Shown in pieces: positions 7,286-13,455 of a DNA stretch of 20,503 bases; within the stretch, counting starts at the first letter, position 1, and each line of letters opens with the position of its first letter. Position numbers and translations under genes: made by a program. The notes under the pieces are model-generated. The model was not told the DNA's origin. It did not search any database and saw only the letters and a program-made list of their open reading frames with translations. Source of the stretch: an uncultured Porphyromonas sp. (GTDB taxonomy: Bacteria > Bacteroidota > Bacteroidia > Bacteroidales > Porphyromonadaceae); NCBI GenBank assembly GCA_900539765.1, contig UQDF01000042.1, forward strand, positions 1-20,503, given 5' to 3'.

Positions 7286-8658
7286 AGTAGCTCTGGTCCT
7301 GGAGTGCGCAGATGTGCGAAGAGGTGATCCGAAAGATAGATCATCGCACGCTTCTTCTCCTCCGTAGCAATGACGAGGTCAATGCTGTTACTACTAGTTC
7401 CATAGCAGATAAGCCGTACCGCAACATCGTCTACCGCCTCAAGGATACGCGCCTCAAAACCTATGCGATGCCACCCCATATCTCCTACGATGGCTAGGAT
7501 CGAGAGGTCGCTCTGCACAGAACCCTCAGCCCAGGGCGTCATCTCCTCGATCAGAGCAGAGATCGCCTCCGAGTCCTCCTCTGCGACGATGACGTAGCCA
7601 TCGCCCGAAGCCATCAAGATGTCTGGCTCTATGTGCAGCTGGTGCATAGCCTCCGTCAGTGTCACGAGGAACTGCCCCGTAGAGACATCGCTATTGCTCA
7701 GATGCTTCAGCAGGAGCGTCACGACACACATCCCGTCCTTTGCCGAGATCGCTTTGATCATATCTCTGTTTGTCACATGAGATATGAGCGTGCCAGGAGC
7801 CGAGGGGTCGAGCGTGTTGAGCAGTCGCACAGGGATACCCGCACGTCGTGCTGGCTCGATGCAGGCTGGGTGCAGTATCTTAGCGCCGCAACGAGCTAGC
7901 TCGGCAGCCTCGCCAAAGCTCAGACGACGCACAGGCGATGTCATATTGACCACCCGTGGATCGTTGTTGTGTAGCCCATCAATGTCGGTCCATATCTGTA
8001 TCTCCTCAGCTTGTACCGCCTCGCCAATGAGCGTAGCGCTGTAGTCACTACCACCACGACGCAGGTTGTCCACCTCGCCGAAAGCGTTGCGACAGATGTA
8101 CCCCTCCGTGAGGAAGAGCGCCTCCGCATCGTGTACCTCCTCGACCATCGGGCGCAACCGCTGAGCGATGTACTCGATGTCTGGTCGCCCCTCGTGGGTG
8201 ATACGCATGAAGTCCAGTGCCAGTAGCTTGTGCGGTGTGATCCCCTCGTAGAGCTGTAGCGTGAGCGCCATCAGGGCGGTACACATCATCTCGCCACAAG
8301 CTAGGATCTGCTTCTCGTCATTGTGGGTAAAAGCCTCGTTGAGCGTCTGTAGCAAGAGACTGTCCAAGATTGGGGTCAAAGCCTCCTCTGCCAGCTGCTG
8401 GTGTAGCTCATGCCCAGCGAATAGCTCTGGCACTACATTGTCTATGTAGCGACTACGTAGCATCTCCACATGACGAGTCGCACGGTCACGCTCGCCAGAG
8501 GTGATCAGCTCGGTCAGCGTCACGAGGTCGTTCGTCGTACCAGCCATAGCCGAGAGTACTAGCGTCTTGCGCCCTGGCATACTCGCCACTAGATGCGCTA
8601 CCGAGCGTATGCGATCAGGTGAACCGACAGAGGTGCCGCCAAACTTCAGTACGATCAT
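7282..8658 (-). CDS. lysC: Aspartate kinase, monofunctional, with C-terminal ACT domains
   Basis: Aspartate kinase phosphorylates L-aspartate in the first step toward lysine/diaminopimelate, threonine and methionine. The 458-residue protein starts with KFGGTSVGS (5-13), the amino-acid-kinase substrate and nucleotide loop. RGGSDYSAT (201-209) and TDIDGL (224-229) complete the catalytic core. From about residue 305 to the end the pattern fits two ACT regulatory domains, so feedback control by lysine or threonine is likely. Length and lack of a homoserine dehydrogenase domain make it a class III-type monofunctional enzyme. It overlaps the upstream ftsE-like gene and the downstream menA by 4 bases each (ATGA), a strong sign of one operon. 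Which amino acid inhibits it cannot be read here. Confidence 0.95.
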   Translation of the reverse strand: MIVLKFGGTSVGSPDRIRSVAHLVASMPGRKTLVLSAMAGTTNDLVTLTELITSGERDRATRHVEMLRSRYIDNVVPELFAGHELHQQLAEEALTPILDSLLLQTLNEAFTHNDEKQILACGEMMCTALMALTLQLYEGITPHKLLALDFMRITHEGRPDIEYIAQRLRPMVEEVHDAEALFLTEGYICRNAFGEVDNLRRGGSDYSATLIGEAVQAEEIQIWTDIDGLHNNDPRVVNMTSPVRRLSFGEAAELARCGAKILHPACIEPARRAGIPVRLLNTLDPSAPGTLISHVTNRDMIKAISAKDGMCVVTLLLKHLSNSDVSTGQFLVTLTEAMHQLHIEPDILMASGDGYVIVAEEDSEAISALIEEMTPWAEGSVQSDLSILAIVGDMGWHRIGFEARILEAVDDVAVRLICYGTSSNSIDLVIATEEKKRAMIYLSDHLFAHLRTPGPELL

Positions 8659-9404
8659 AGTGCAGCTTCTATAGAATTGACAAAAGGCTCTGAGCTAGGT
8701 TTCTCAACTTGCTCTAGGGTAGGGGATAGGTCGATACGCTCCAGCGTACGACTCTCCAGATTGATATGGTATCTCGTAGCGGGTAGCTCCTGTATGAGCG
8801 TCTCATTGTGCGTACTCATCAGTACCGCCACGCCTTCCTTAGCCAGAGACTGGATCAGCTGACCGATCAGCAGCGACGTCTCACTGTCTAGTCCCGTCGT
8901 AGGTTCATCCAGTAGGATCAGTCGTGGACGTACGACCAGGGCACGTGCTATGCAGATACGCTCGGCCTCACCACCACTTAGCTCGTGGGGATACTTGTAG
9001 TGCTTGCCCTCCATGCCGACTTGCGTTAGTGCCTCCTCGATACGAGTAGCACGTTGCTCCCGCTTCTTCACCCCCACGGCACGTAAGACGAAGTCTAGGT
9101 TGCCCTGCACCGTATAGTTATATAGGAGCTGCGCCTGTGATTGGAAAACGATCCCCAAGGAGCGTCTCAGAGCTTGTCGCTGACGTACAGACATATGGTG
9201 CAGGTCGTAGTCCAGCACCTTAGCGACACCTCCCTTAGGCGCCAGCTCGCCGTAGAGTAGCTCTAGGAGCGAACTCTTGCCACTCCCTACAGGTCCTGTA
9301 AGGTAGGCAAAGTCTCCCGCTTCGAGTGACAGCGTGACGTCTCGTAGTAGCTCATGCTCGTAGCGTGATACGGTGACACCTTGTAGGTCAATGATCGTAC
9401 TCAT
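8655..9404 (-). CDS. ftsE: ABC ATPase, FtsE-like
   Basis: The 249-residue protein is a complete ABC nucleotide-binding domain: Walker A GPVGSGKS (37-44), Q-loop near Gln88, signature LSGGE (142-146), Walker B LILLDE (162-167), D-loop GLDSE, and switch histidine 199 in STHN. Its size and the segment after Walker A resemble FtsE, the ATPase of the FtsEX cell-division complex, and the related LolD/MacB-type group. An FtsX-like membrane partner is not present beside it. The C-terminal extension after about residue 215 is not conserved in the fold. It overlaps lysC by 4 bases. The ABC ATPase call is firm; FtsE as opposed to another MacB/LolD-type ATPase is moderately supported. Confidence 0.78.
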   Translation of the reverse strand: MSTIIDLQGVTVSRYEHELLRDVTLSLEAGDFAYLTGPVGSGKSSLLELLYGELAPKGGVAKVLDYDLHHMSVRQRQALRRSLGIVFQSQAQLLYNYTVQGNLDFVLRAVGVKKREQRATRIEEALTQVGMEGKHYKYPHELSGGEAERICIARALVVRPRLILLDEPTTGLDSETSLLIGQLIQSLAKEGVAVLMSTHNETLIQELPATRYHINLESRTLERIDLSPTLEQVEKPSSEPFVNSIEAAL

Positions 9405-9429
9405 AGTGGCTAACGTCTAGATTAATTGG

Positions 9430-9957
9430 TTACTGTAGTGCAAAGCGCAGATACGCTTCGCAGTTTGCCGGTAGCCTCTCGGCCACCGTATCGCTATAAG
9501 TGTCGTAAAAGGCGTGATGCCCTATATAGTCCGCCCGTGCGAAAGCGGCTAGCCCCTCGTAAGGTGTGAGGAAAGTCGCTAGCGTGTGCTTTTGCGATCC
9601 ACCCTCGCAGAAGTTTGCCTCAGCACTACCACACGACACAGCGACACCGAGCTGACGACCGACCCATGCGTCGCCCCCCTCACCGAAGGCCCACCCCTCG
9701 CCAAAGACCTCGTCAGTCCACTGCTTCAGAATTGCTGGAGCGGAGTACCAGTAGAGGGGGAATTGTAGTATCACACGGTCGTGACGCTCCACGAGTGCAC
9801 GCTCATGCGCCACATCTATAGGCGTCCCCGTGGGGTAAGCGTCACAGAGACTATGTATCGTAGCGTGTCCCGTGAGCGCCTCCATCCAAGCTTTGCTGAT
9901 GACAGAGTGCTCTAGGTCGGGATGCGCAACGATAATCAGCGTGTTATGTCTCTCCAT
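9430..9957 (-). CDS. NAD(P)H oxidoreductase, flavodoxin-like (KefF/MdaB/YwrO-type quinone reductase)
   Basis: The 175-residue protein has the flavodoxin-2 fold of NAD(P)H:quinone reductases. AHPDLEHS (11-18) matches the flavin phosphate loop, and FPLYWYSAP (66-74) followed by LKQWTDEVFGEGWAFGEGG is the typical flavin-ring segment. Such enzymes do two-electron reduction of quinones, using NAD(P)H, in the cytoplasm; some (KefF) regulate potassium efflux, but no Kef channel is near. I start it at the ATG at 9957. A TTG at 9963 would add two residues and abut the upstream stop directly. It lies 6 bases after the barrel-protein gene and 25 before the ftsE-like gene. In a menaquinone organism a protective quinone-reductase role is plausible. 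Confidence 0.82.
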   Translation of the reverse strand: MERHNTLIIVAHPDLEHSVISKAWMEALTGHATIHSLCDAYPTGTPIDVAHERALVERHDRVILQFPLYWYSAPAILKQWTDEVFGEGWAFGEGGDAWVGRQLGVAVSCGSAEANFCEGGSQKHTLATFLTPYEGLAAFARADYIGHHAFYDTYSDTVAERLPANCEAYLRFALQ

Positions 9958-9963
9958 ATTCAA

Positions 9964-10650
9964 TTAGAATGTAAAGCCAGCACCTAGGTAGAAGGAAGTG
10001 TTGCGCATAGCCTTCTGACCAAGCTTCTCTTGCTTAGGATCATTCTTCTCAATCTTCAGCTCATCGACGAAGCCCATATCAGCACCTATCATACCGTACC
10101 ACGAGCCGAAGGTTACCTTCGCCTTAGCACCCAGACCGATGTCGTAGCGCTTGAGCTTAGCATCATCCATCCCGAGGATACCATCTTTGTAGACATTGTA
10201 GGTCTTCTGGATGTCGTCTAGGATCTTGCCCTGGCTAACGGTAGCTCCCAGAGCGTAGGCAAAGTAAGGACCAGCCTCCACAGTAGCACCGATAGTAGGC
10301 GTCAAGTTCAGACGCACACCCACATTTACAGGGATCTGCATGTAGTGACTGTAAATCTTGATGTCGCCCTCACCCTTTGGTGAGAGGAAGGTATATTGAT
10401 TTCCCTTCATCGCAAAGGTCAGTCCCGAGCCGATGTACATCATCTTGCTAACATTGACATCTACTCCAGCACCGAGGCGGTAGCCAACGAAAACCTTGTT
10501 TTCAGAGACATCTTCGAATGTCTTAGCGTGCGAAAGGTTGAATAGCGGAGCTGCATCCACGTAAATGCGCAGAGGCACCTGAGCCTGCGCTGTGCTACCA
10601 AGTGCGCAGAGCGCTACGAGTGAGAGTAGTAGTGTACGTAGTCTTGTCAT
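9964..10650 (-). CDS. Outer-membrane beta-barrel protein, PorT/OMP_b-brl-like
   Basis: The 228-residue protein has a classical Sec signal peptide (basic start, hydrophobic 6-19, AQAQ at 21-24, cut likely after Ala23). The mature part alternates hydrophobic and polar residues with many aromatics and glycines, as in small outer-membrane beta-barrels of Bacteroidota. It ends in GAGFTF with a C-terminal phenylalanine, the usual barrel-insertion signal. About eight strands are likely. The specific function is unknown; the family includes PorT-like and general 'porin family' proteins. It is the first gene of the long leftward train, with a short AT-rich leader. No active-site residues can be expected or were seen. 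Confidence 0.75.
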   Translation of the reverse strand: MTRLRTLLLSLVALCALGSTAQAQVPLRIYVDAAPLFNLSHAKTFEDVSENKVFVGYRLGAGVDVNVSKMMYIGSGLTFAMKGNQYTFLSPKGEGDIKIYSHYMQIPVNVGVRLNLTPTIGATVEAGPYFAYALGATVSQGKILDDIQKTYNVYKDGILGMDDAKLKRYDIGLGAKAKVTFGSWYGMIGADMGFVDELKIEKNDPKQEKLGQKAMRNTSFYLGAGFTF

Positions 10651-10691
10651 AGTAGTATATATATGTATAAGCTAAAGTTGTAATTACCCCT

Positions 10692-10699
10692 CAAAAGTA
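10692..10699 (-). promoter_or_regulatory. Possible -7 element for the barrel-protein gene
   Basis: On the - strand TACTTTTG (10699-10692) matches TAnnTTTG and would give a leader of about 35 bases before the ATG at 10650. A TTG at the expected -33 distance is missing, so support is partial. Confidence 0.3.
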
Positions 10700-10730
10700 C
10701 AACAATCTTGCGAGATGAGCCTGCGATGAT

Positions 10731-10788
10731 ACGTGTAACGTTGTGTCAAAGCCTCGAGCGTCCGTTGTGTCTGTGCGTGACGTGTAAC
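10731..10788 (-). repeat. Truncated relative of the dispersed repeat
   Basis: Read on the - strand this stretch contains ACACAACGGACGCTCGAGG and TTGACACAACG, matching the right half of copy A (TTGACACAACGGACGC at 2095-2110). It is bracketed by two copies of ACGTGTAAC (10731-10739 and 10780-10788). The same 9-mer in reverse complement, GTTACACGT, lies just outside copy A at 2149-2157. It lacks the TGTAGGGAC ends and looks like a decayed or partial unit next to copy B. Confidence 0.5.
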
Positions 10789-10792
10789 CCGC

Positions 10793-10895
10793 TGTAGGGA
10801 CGCTCGGTCTGAGCGTCCGTTGAGTCAAAGGTACAGCATCGTGGTTTTAACGGGGACGGACGCCCTCTCGCTAGACACTACCGTGCGTCCCTACA
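10793..10895 (-). repeat. Dispersed MITE-like repeat, copy B (103 bp, inverted)
   Basis: Copy B has the same TGTAGGGAC and GTCCCTACA ends as copy A at 2039-2143, but the internal core lies in opposite orientation: GGTTTTAACGGGGACGGACG at 10844-10863 is the reverse complement of the core in copy A. On the + strand the first 30 bases fold as a perfect 8-bp hairpin GGACGCTC-ggtct-GAGCGTCC. The stem differs from that of copy A by paired changes that keep the pairing, which argues that structure is under selection or part of the element's movement. It lies between two leftward genes. Confidence 0.75.
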
Positions 10896-10945
10896 AATCG
10901 CTACTCGTTCGTGAGTCCCTACACATTCGGGCTACTCGTGGCATC

Positions 10946-11599
10946 CTAGTCGATATGTATCACATAGTGATCCTTGCGGGGAGCAGGCTCTGGCGACTCA
11001 TCAGGGTAGCCAATGATACAGCAGGCGACACCCACGAGGTCACCCTCCAGTCCCCACTCCTTGAGGAGCGCTTGACCCTCCTCCAGCTCAAAGATCCCCT
11101 TAGCCGCATTGATCCAGCAAGTGCCGAGACCGAGCGCATGAGCAGCATTCTGCATATTGCCCACTACCAGAGCACCGTCTTGCAGGCAATTGCTCGATAG
11201 CGACTTGTCAGCCAATACGACCAAAACAGCTGGAGCACCATAAAACTGATCCTCCTCTCCTCCACGAGCTTTGTTGGCCAGCTGAGAGAGCTGGTCGCGC
11301 ACCGCACGATTCGTCACAGCCACGATCGTGACCGACTGCTTACCCATCGCCGAGGGTGCATAGGTACCTGCCTCGAGCACCTTGTCTAGTAGCTCCTGAG
11401 ATGGTAGTTCAGGCTTATACTTACGTATACTCCTGCGTGTTAGGAATATGTCCATTTTCTCTTGAGTTGTCATACGCATAGTCTCTTCTGTAGTGTCTGT
11501 ACTGTTTGATTGATCTGTTGTCGTAGTCTTCTGACAGGCTGCAGCTCCCACGAGAAGCAGTATCATCGCCATCGTCAGCGGCATCCATTTACGTAGCAT
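10946..11599 (-). CDS. Nitroreductase-family protein with lipoprotein signal
   Basis: Nitroreductase-fold flavoproteins use FMN and NAD(P)H to reduce nitro compounds, quinones or flavins. From residue about 46 the 217-residue protein follows the family: FLTRRSIRKYKP (52-63) with the FMN phosphate arginines, APSAMGKQ (about 81-88), and a C-terminal GTCWINAA segment before the GYPDE motif. The first 22 residues are unusual: a basic start, hydrophobic 8-19, and VGAAAC with Cys22, which is a lipobox. A Thr/Ser-rich linker (24-40) joins this to the enzyme, as in surface or periplasmic lipoproteins. Starting at Met43 or Met49 would give an ordinary cytoplasmic enzyme, but the well-formed signal argues for 11599. 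A candidate promoter lies upstream. Substrate unknown. Confidence 0.85.
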   Translation of the reverse strand: MLRKWMPLTMAMILLLVGAAACQKTTTTDQSNSTDTTEETMRMTTQEKMDIFLTRRSIRKYKPELPSQELLDKVLEAGTYAPSAMGKQSVTIVAVTNRAVRDQLSQLANKARGGEEDQFYGAPAVLVVLADKSLSSNCLQDGALVVGNMQNAAHALGLGTCWINAAKGIFELEEGQALLKEWGLEGDLVGVACCIIGYPDESPEPAPRKDHYVIHID

Positions 11600-11664
11600 A
11601 GTCAGTTAGTATCTATTCGTTAGCATATAAGCTCTTGCCCTTTGCGACAAAAGCTCTCTACCCA

Positions 11665-11692
11665 CAAATATACGAAAAGCTCTCCAGAGCAA
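11665..11692 (-). promoter_or_regulatory. Candidate promoter for the nitroreductase gene
   Basis: On the - strand TATATTTG (11672-11665) matches TAnnTTTG exactly and a TTG lies 17 bases upstream (11692-11690), slightly closer than usual. The leader to the ATG at 11599 would be about 58 bases. Confidence 0.4.
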
Positions 11693-11816
11693 GCCCTGAA
11701 GTTGTAACACCCCATGGCTAACTCATGATACAGGATGACTTCATCTAGGTCACTATCAAGGAAATCAAACGATTCCTCCGTGGATGTCTTTGATCCTCCA
11801 CCGAGCAACGAAAAAA

Positions 11817-11879
11817 TTCTTCCGAACTTTGATCCCATTCTTCCGAAGTTTCATTTCATTCTTCCGAACTTTTATTTCC
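11817..11879 (+). repeat. Tandem repeat, three units of 21 bp
   Basis: Three consecutive units begin with TTCTTCCGAA(C/G)TTT at 11817, 11838 and 11859, each 21 bases long, with a variable 7-base tail. In one forward frame they would read as a heptapeptide of the type ILPNFxx, and in a reverse frame as xxKVRKN, but no supporting gene context exists. The array is bracketed by two related hairpins. Confidence 0.8.
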
Positions 11880-11883
11880 CGTC

Positions 11884-11911
11884 TCCGTGGGGAATAAAAA
11901 ATCCCCACCGA
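11884..11911. other. Hairpin right of the tandem array
   Basis: GTGGGGA (11887-11893) and TCCCCAC (11902-11908) form a 7-bp stem around an A/T-rich loop. The outer bases TCC and CGA match those of a smaller hairpin on the left side of the array (11777-11804: TCCGTGGA and TCCACCGA). The 10-mer ATTCCTCCGT also recurs at 11772-11781 and 11923-11932. The pair may mark the ends of a small repeat unit. Confidence 0.5.
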
Positions 11912-11966
11912 AGAGTTGAGAAATTCCTCCGTAGAGACACTGAGCAGTGCGTTAAGGTAACGTTTT

Positions 11967-11996
11967 TTGTGTGAATCAACATATTTGCTACCTTTG
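11967..11996 (+). promoter_or_regulatory. Promoter of the WG-repeat lipoprotein gene
   Basis: TTG at 11967-11969, 19 bases, then TACCTTTG at 11989-11996 is an exact fit to the Bacteroidota vegetative consensus in both sequence and spacing. Transcription should begin near 12003, leaving a leader of about 127 bases that contains short reading frames. Confidence 0.65.
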
Positions 11997-12058
11997 CAAA
12001 GGGTGAAGTATTGATAGTGGAGTAGGGTGCACACTACGAGTCCAATGAGATTACAGCC

Positions 12059-12133
12059 ATGGTTGCTACCGAACTAAGCTTAGCAAGAAGCAAAGCTCTG
12101 TAAATGACACAATACAAGACAAAGAAGATATGA
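12059..12133 (+). other. Two short upstream reading frames in the leader
   Basis: An ATG at 12059 opens a 14-codon frame ending in TAA at 12101-12103. The next three bases are an ATG (12104) of a 9-codon frame in the same phase, ending in TGA at 12131-12133. That stop overlaps the main ATG at 12130 as ATGA. The arrangement could couple translation, but no ribosome-binding signal is visible and chance cannot be excluded. Confidence 0.3.
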
Positions 12134-13359
12134 ACAGATCTCACGAAAGGCTATTGAGACACCTGTCTCTAGGTATGCTTGTGCTAGCCTTAGGAATGCT
12201 CTCAAGCTGTAACTTAGGTAGCGAAAAGTTCAGCAGGGGAGACATCTCAGATCTCAATGACGCTATCTTGGTTCAAGAAGAACGGGGAGGTCGCTACAGC
12301 CTAATGGGGCTAGATGGTGAAATAATCATCAAAGATGTGGTTAGTAGCTCAGACGGCTTTACTGGTTGCTACAATGGAATCTTTGGAGTGAAAGACCCTT
12401 CTGGTGGATATACACTCTATAAGTTGGGTAAAAAGCCCCAGAAACTCACGGATGCTGTGTATGAATCTGTAGGTTTTGCAGCGGAGGGTGTCATTCCTGT
12501 ACAGCAAAAAGATGGAGCTCCCCTAGTCTTATCAACAAAGGATGGCAAGCCACTCTTTGAGGTAAAGGAATATAAGGGTATTTCTGTCAGTTCCATTGGC
12601 GGTAGCTTCTACGGAGGAATTAATTACTATGCTGTAGTTAATCAAATGCCGGGAGCATATCTTTTGTATGGATTTATAAACACCAAGGGAGAGTTCCTTA
12701 CAGAGCCCATATATGAGATGGTATCCCATACGACGAGCACAGATAAAGTCTATGGGCTATTACCATCTGCTGATGGAGAGACTGTAAAAGTAGAAGTACT
12801 GAACAACAAGGGAAAGGCTCTATTCTCTACGACCACCCGTATAACAGAAGAAGGATGGAACATTGTTTTGGGTAAGGATCGATGTGTGATAGGCGATAAG
12901 ATATTCAATCTCAAGGGAGAGGCTGTAGGTCATCTGCCTGCTGAATCTGTCGTATGGTGTATAGGACCACGAGACTATATTCTAGCTTATGGTGATGATG
13001 CTTGGTATCTCTTGGATGAAGATGGTGAAGAGGTAACCATCATCCGTAATGCCGTGGTAGTTTTATTTGACACCACTGGCAAAAACTATGTTGTAGTTGA
13101 AAACTTGAATAGAAGTGGAGAGGATGTCGTCTTTACAGCCTATACCATCAAGGGAAATAAGAGTGTGTACGAAGTATCAGGAAGTTTATACTTCCCTCTC
13201 AAGGATGGCAAATTTCTTCTTAGGCAGAGCTCAGACTATGTTATGTACGATGCCAAAGGCAAGGAGATCTGCGGAAAGTACTTCTCAGATGTTATAGCTT
13301 CTCAGGCTCCCTATGGCATTCCAGTAGAATCTCTTATACCTATGTATAACACTCGCTAG
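12130..13359 (+). CDS. WG-repeat-like lipoprotein
   Basis: The 409-residue protein begins with a lipoprotein signal: basic residues, a hydrophobic stretch about 13-24, and LSSC with Cys27. The mature part is a series of beta-rich segments of about 40-60 residues. The clearest unit, YGFINTKGEFLTEPIYE (180-196), follows the WG-repeat pattern (W/Y-G-x-I-d-x-x-G-x-x-x-x-x-x-Y-d). Others are weaker (for example around 56-66 and 370-385). Such repeats probably fold as a beta-propeller-like envelope protein; no enzymatic residues are seen. By eye the gene is clearly more AT-rich than the rest of the window, and it is the only long rightward gene in the right half, suggesting acquisition or a distinct evolutionary history. 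Function is unknown. Confidence 0.8.
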   Translation: MNRSHERLLRHLSLGMLVLALGMLSSCNLGSEKFSRGDISDLNDAILVQEERGGRYSLMGLDGEIIIKDVVSSSDGFTGCYNGIFGVKDPSGGYTLYKLGKKPQKLTDAVYESVGFAAEGVIPVQQKDGAPLVLSTKDGKPLFEVKEYKGISVSSIGGSFYGGINYYAVVNQMPGAYLLYGFINTKGEFLTEPIYEMVSHTTSTDKVYGLLPSADGETVKVEVLNNKGKALFSTTTRITEEGWNIVLGKDRCVIGDKIFNLKGEAVGHLPAESVVWCIGPRDYILAYGDDAWYLLDEDGEEVTIIRNAVVVLFDTTGKNYVVVENLNRSGEDVVFTAYTIKGNKSVYEVSGSLYFPLKDGKFLLRQSSDYVMYDAKGKEICGKYFSDVIASQAPYGIPVESLIPMYNTR

Positions 13360-13395
13360 CCATTTTGTCTTGCAGAGTCGAATTAATATTGTCGC

Positions 13396-13427
13396 ATAGC
13401 CACGCCTCTTTAAAGAGGCGTGGCTAT
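13396..13427. terminator. Perfect 32-bp palindrome, probable bidirectional terminator
   Basis: Two 16-base arms (ATAGCCACGCCTCTTT and its exact complement) meet with no spacer. The stem lies between the convergent 3' ends of the WG-repeat gene and thiF, the expected place for a terminator serving both. A T-run is short on the + side (TATTTA) and poor on the - side, so termination strength is uncertain. Confidence 0.75.
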
Positions 13428-13455
13428 TTACGATGGAGCGGATGATGGGGGCGGG

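Larger units (their letters stand above)
10651..10945. other. Gene-free gap rich in repeat fragments
   Basis: This 295-bp gap holds the leader of the barrel gene (10651-10699), a truncated repeat piece (10731-10788), the full repeat copy B (10793-10895), and a lone GTCCCTACA end at 10915-10923. I see no credible coding sequence or RNA gene in it. No strong terminator with a T-tract follows the nitroreductase gene, so the repeat hairpins may serve that role. Confidence 0.6.
11600..12129. other. 530-bp gene-free region with tandem repeat, hairpins and two promoters
   Basis: No protein-coding gene is convincing here. The region holds the leftward promoter of the nitroreductase gene (11665-11692), a 21-bp tandem array (11817-11879) bracketed by two related hairpins (11777-11804 and 11884-11911), and the rightward promoter and 127-base leader of the WG-repeat gene. 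Open frames at 11620-11838 (-), 11735-11974 (+) and 11765-12034 (-) overlap one another across the tandem array and owe their openness to its period being a multiple of three. They are treated as spurious. Confidence 0.6.

Noticed and set aside
4620..8299. Several long antisense or alternative-frame open frames within rnhB, sufS, menA and lysC
   Set aside because: They shadow genes with complete catalytic motifs and have Arg/Ser-rich compositions typical of off-frame reading in GC-rich DNA.
11817..11879. CRISPR-like array
   Set aside because: Repeats are directly adjacent with only 7 variable bases, there are only three units, and no cas genes are present.
11620..12034. Three mutually overlapping open frames (11620-11838 -, 11735-11974 +, 11765-12034 -)
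   Set aside because: All cross the 21-bp array, whose period is divisible by three and keeps frames open on both strands. Residue composition is poor and they overlap promoters.
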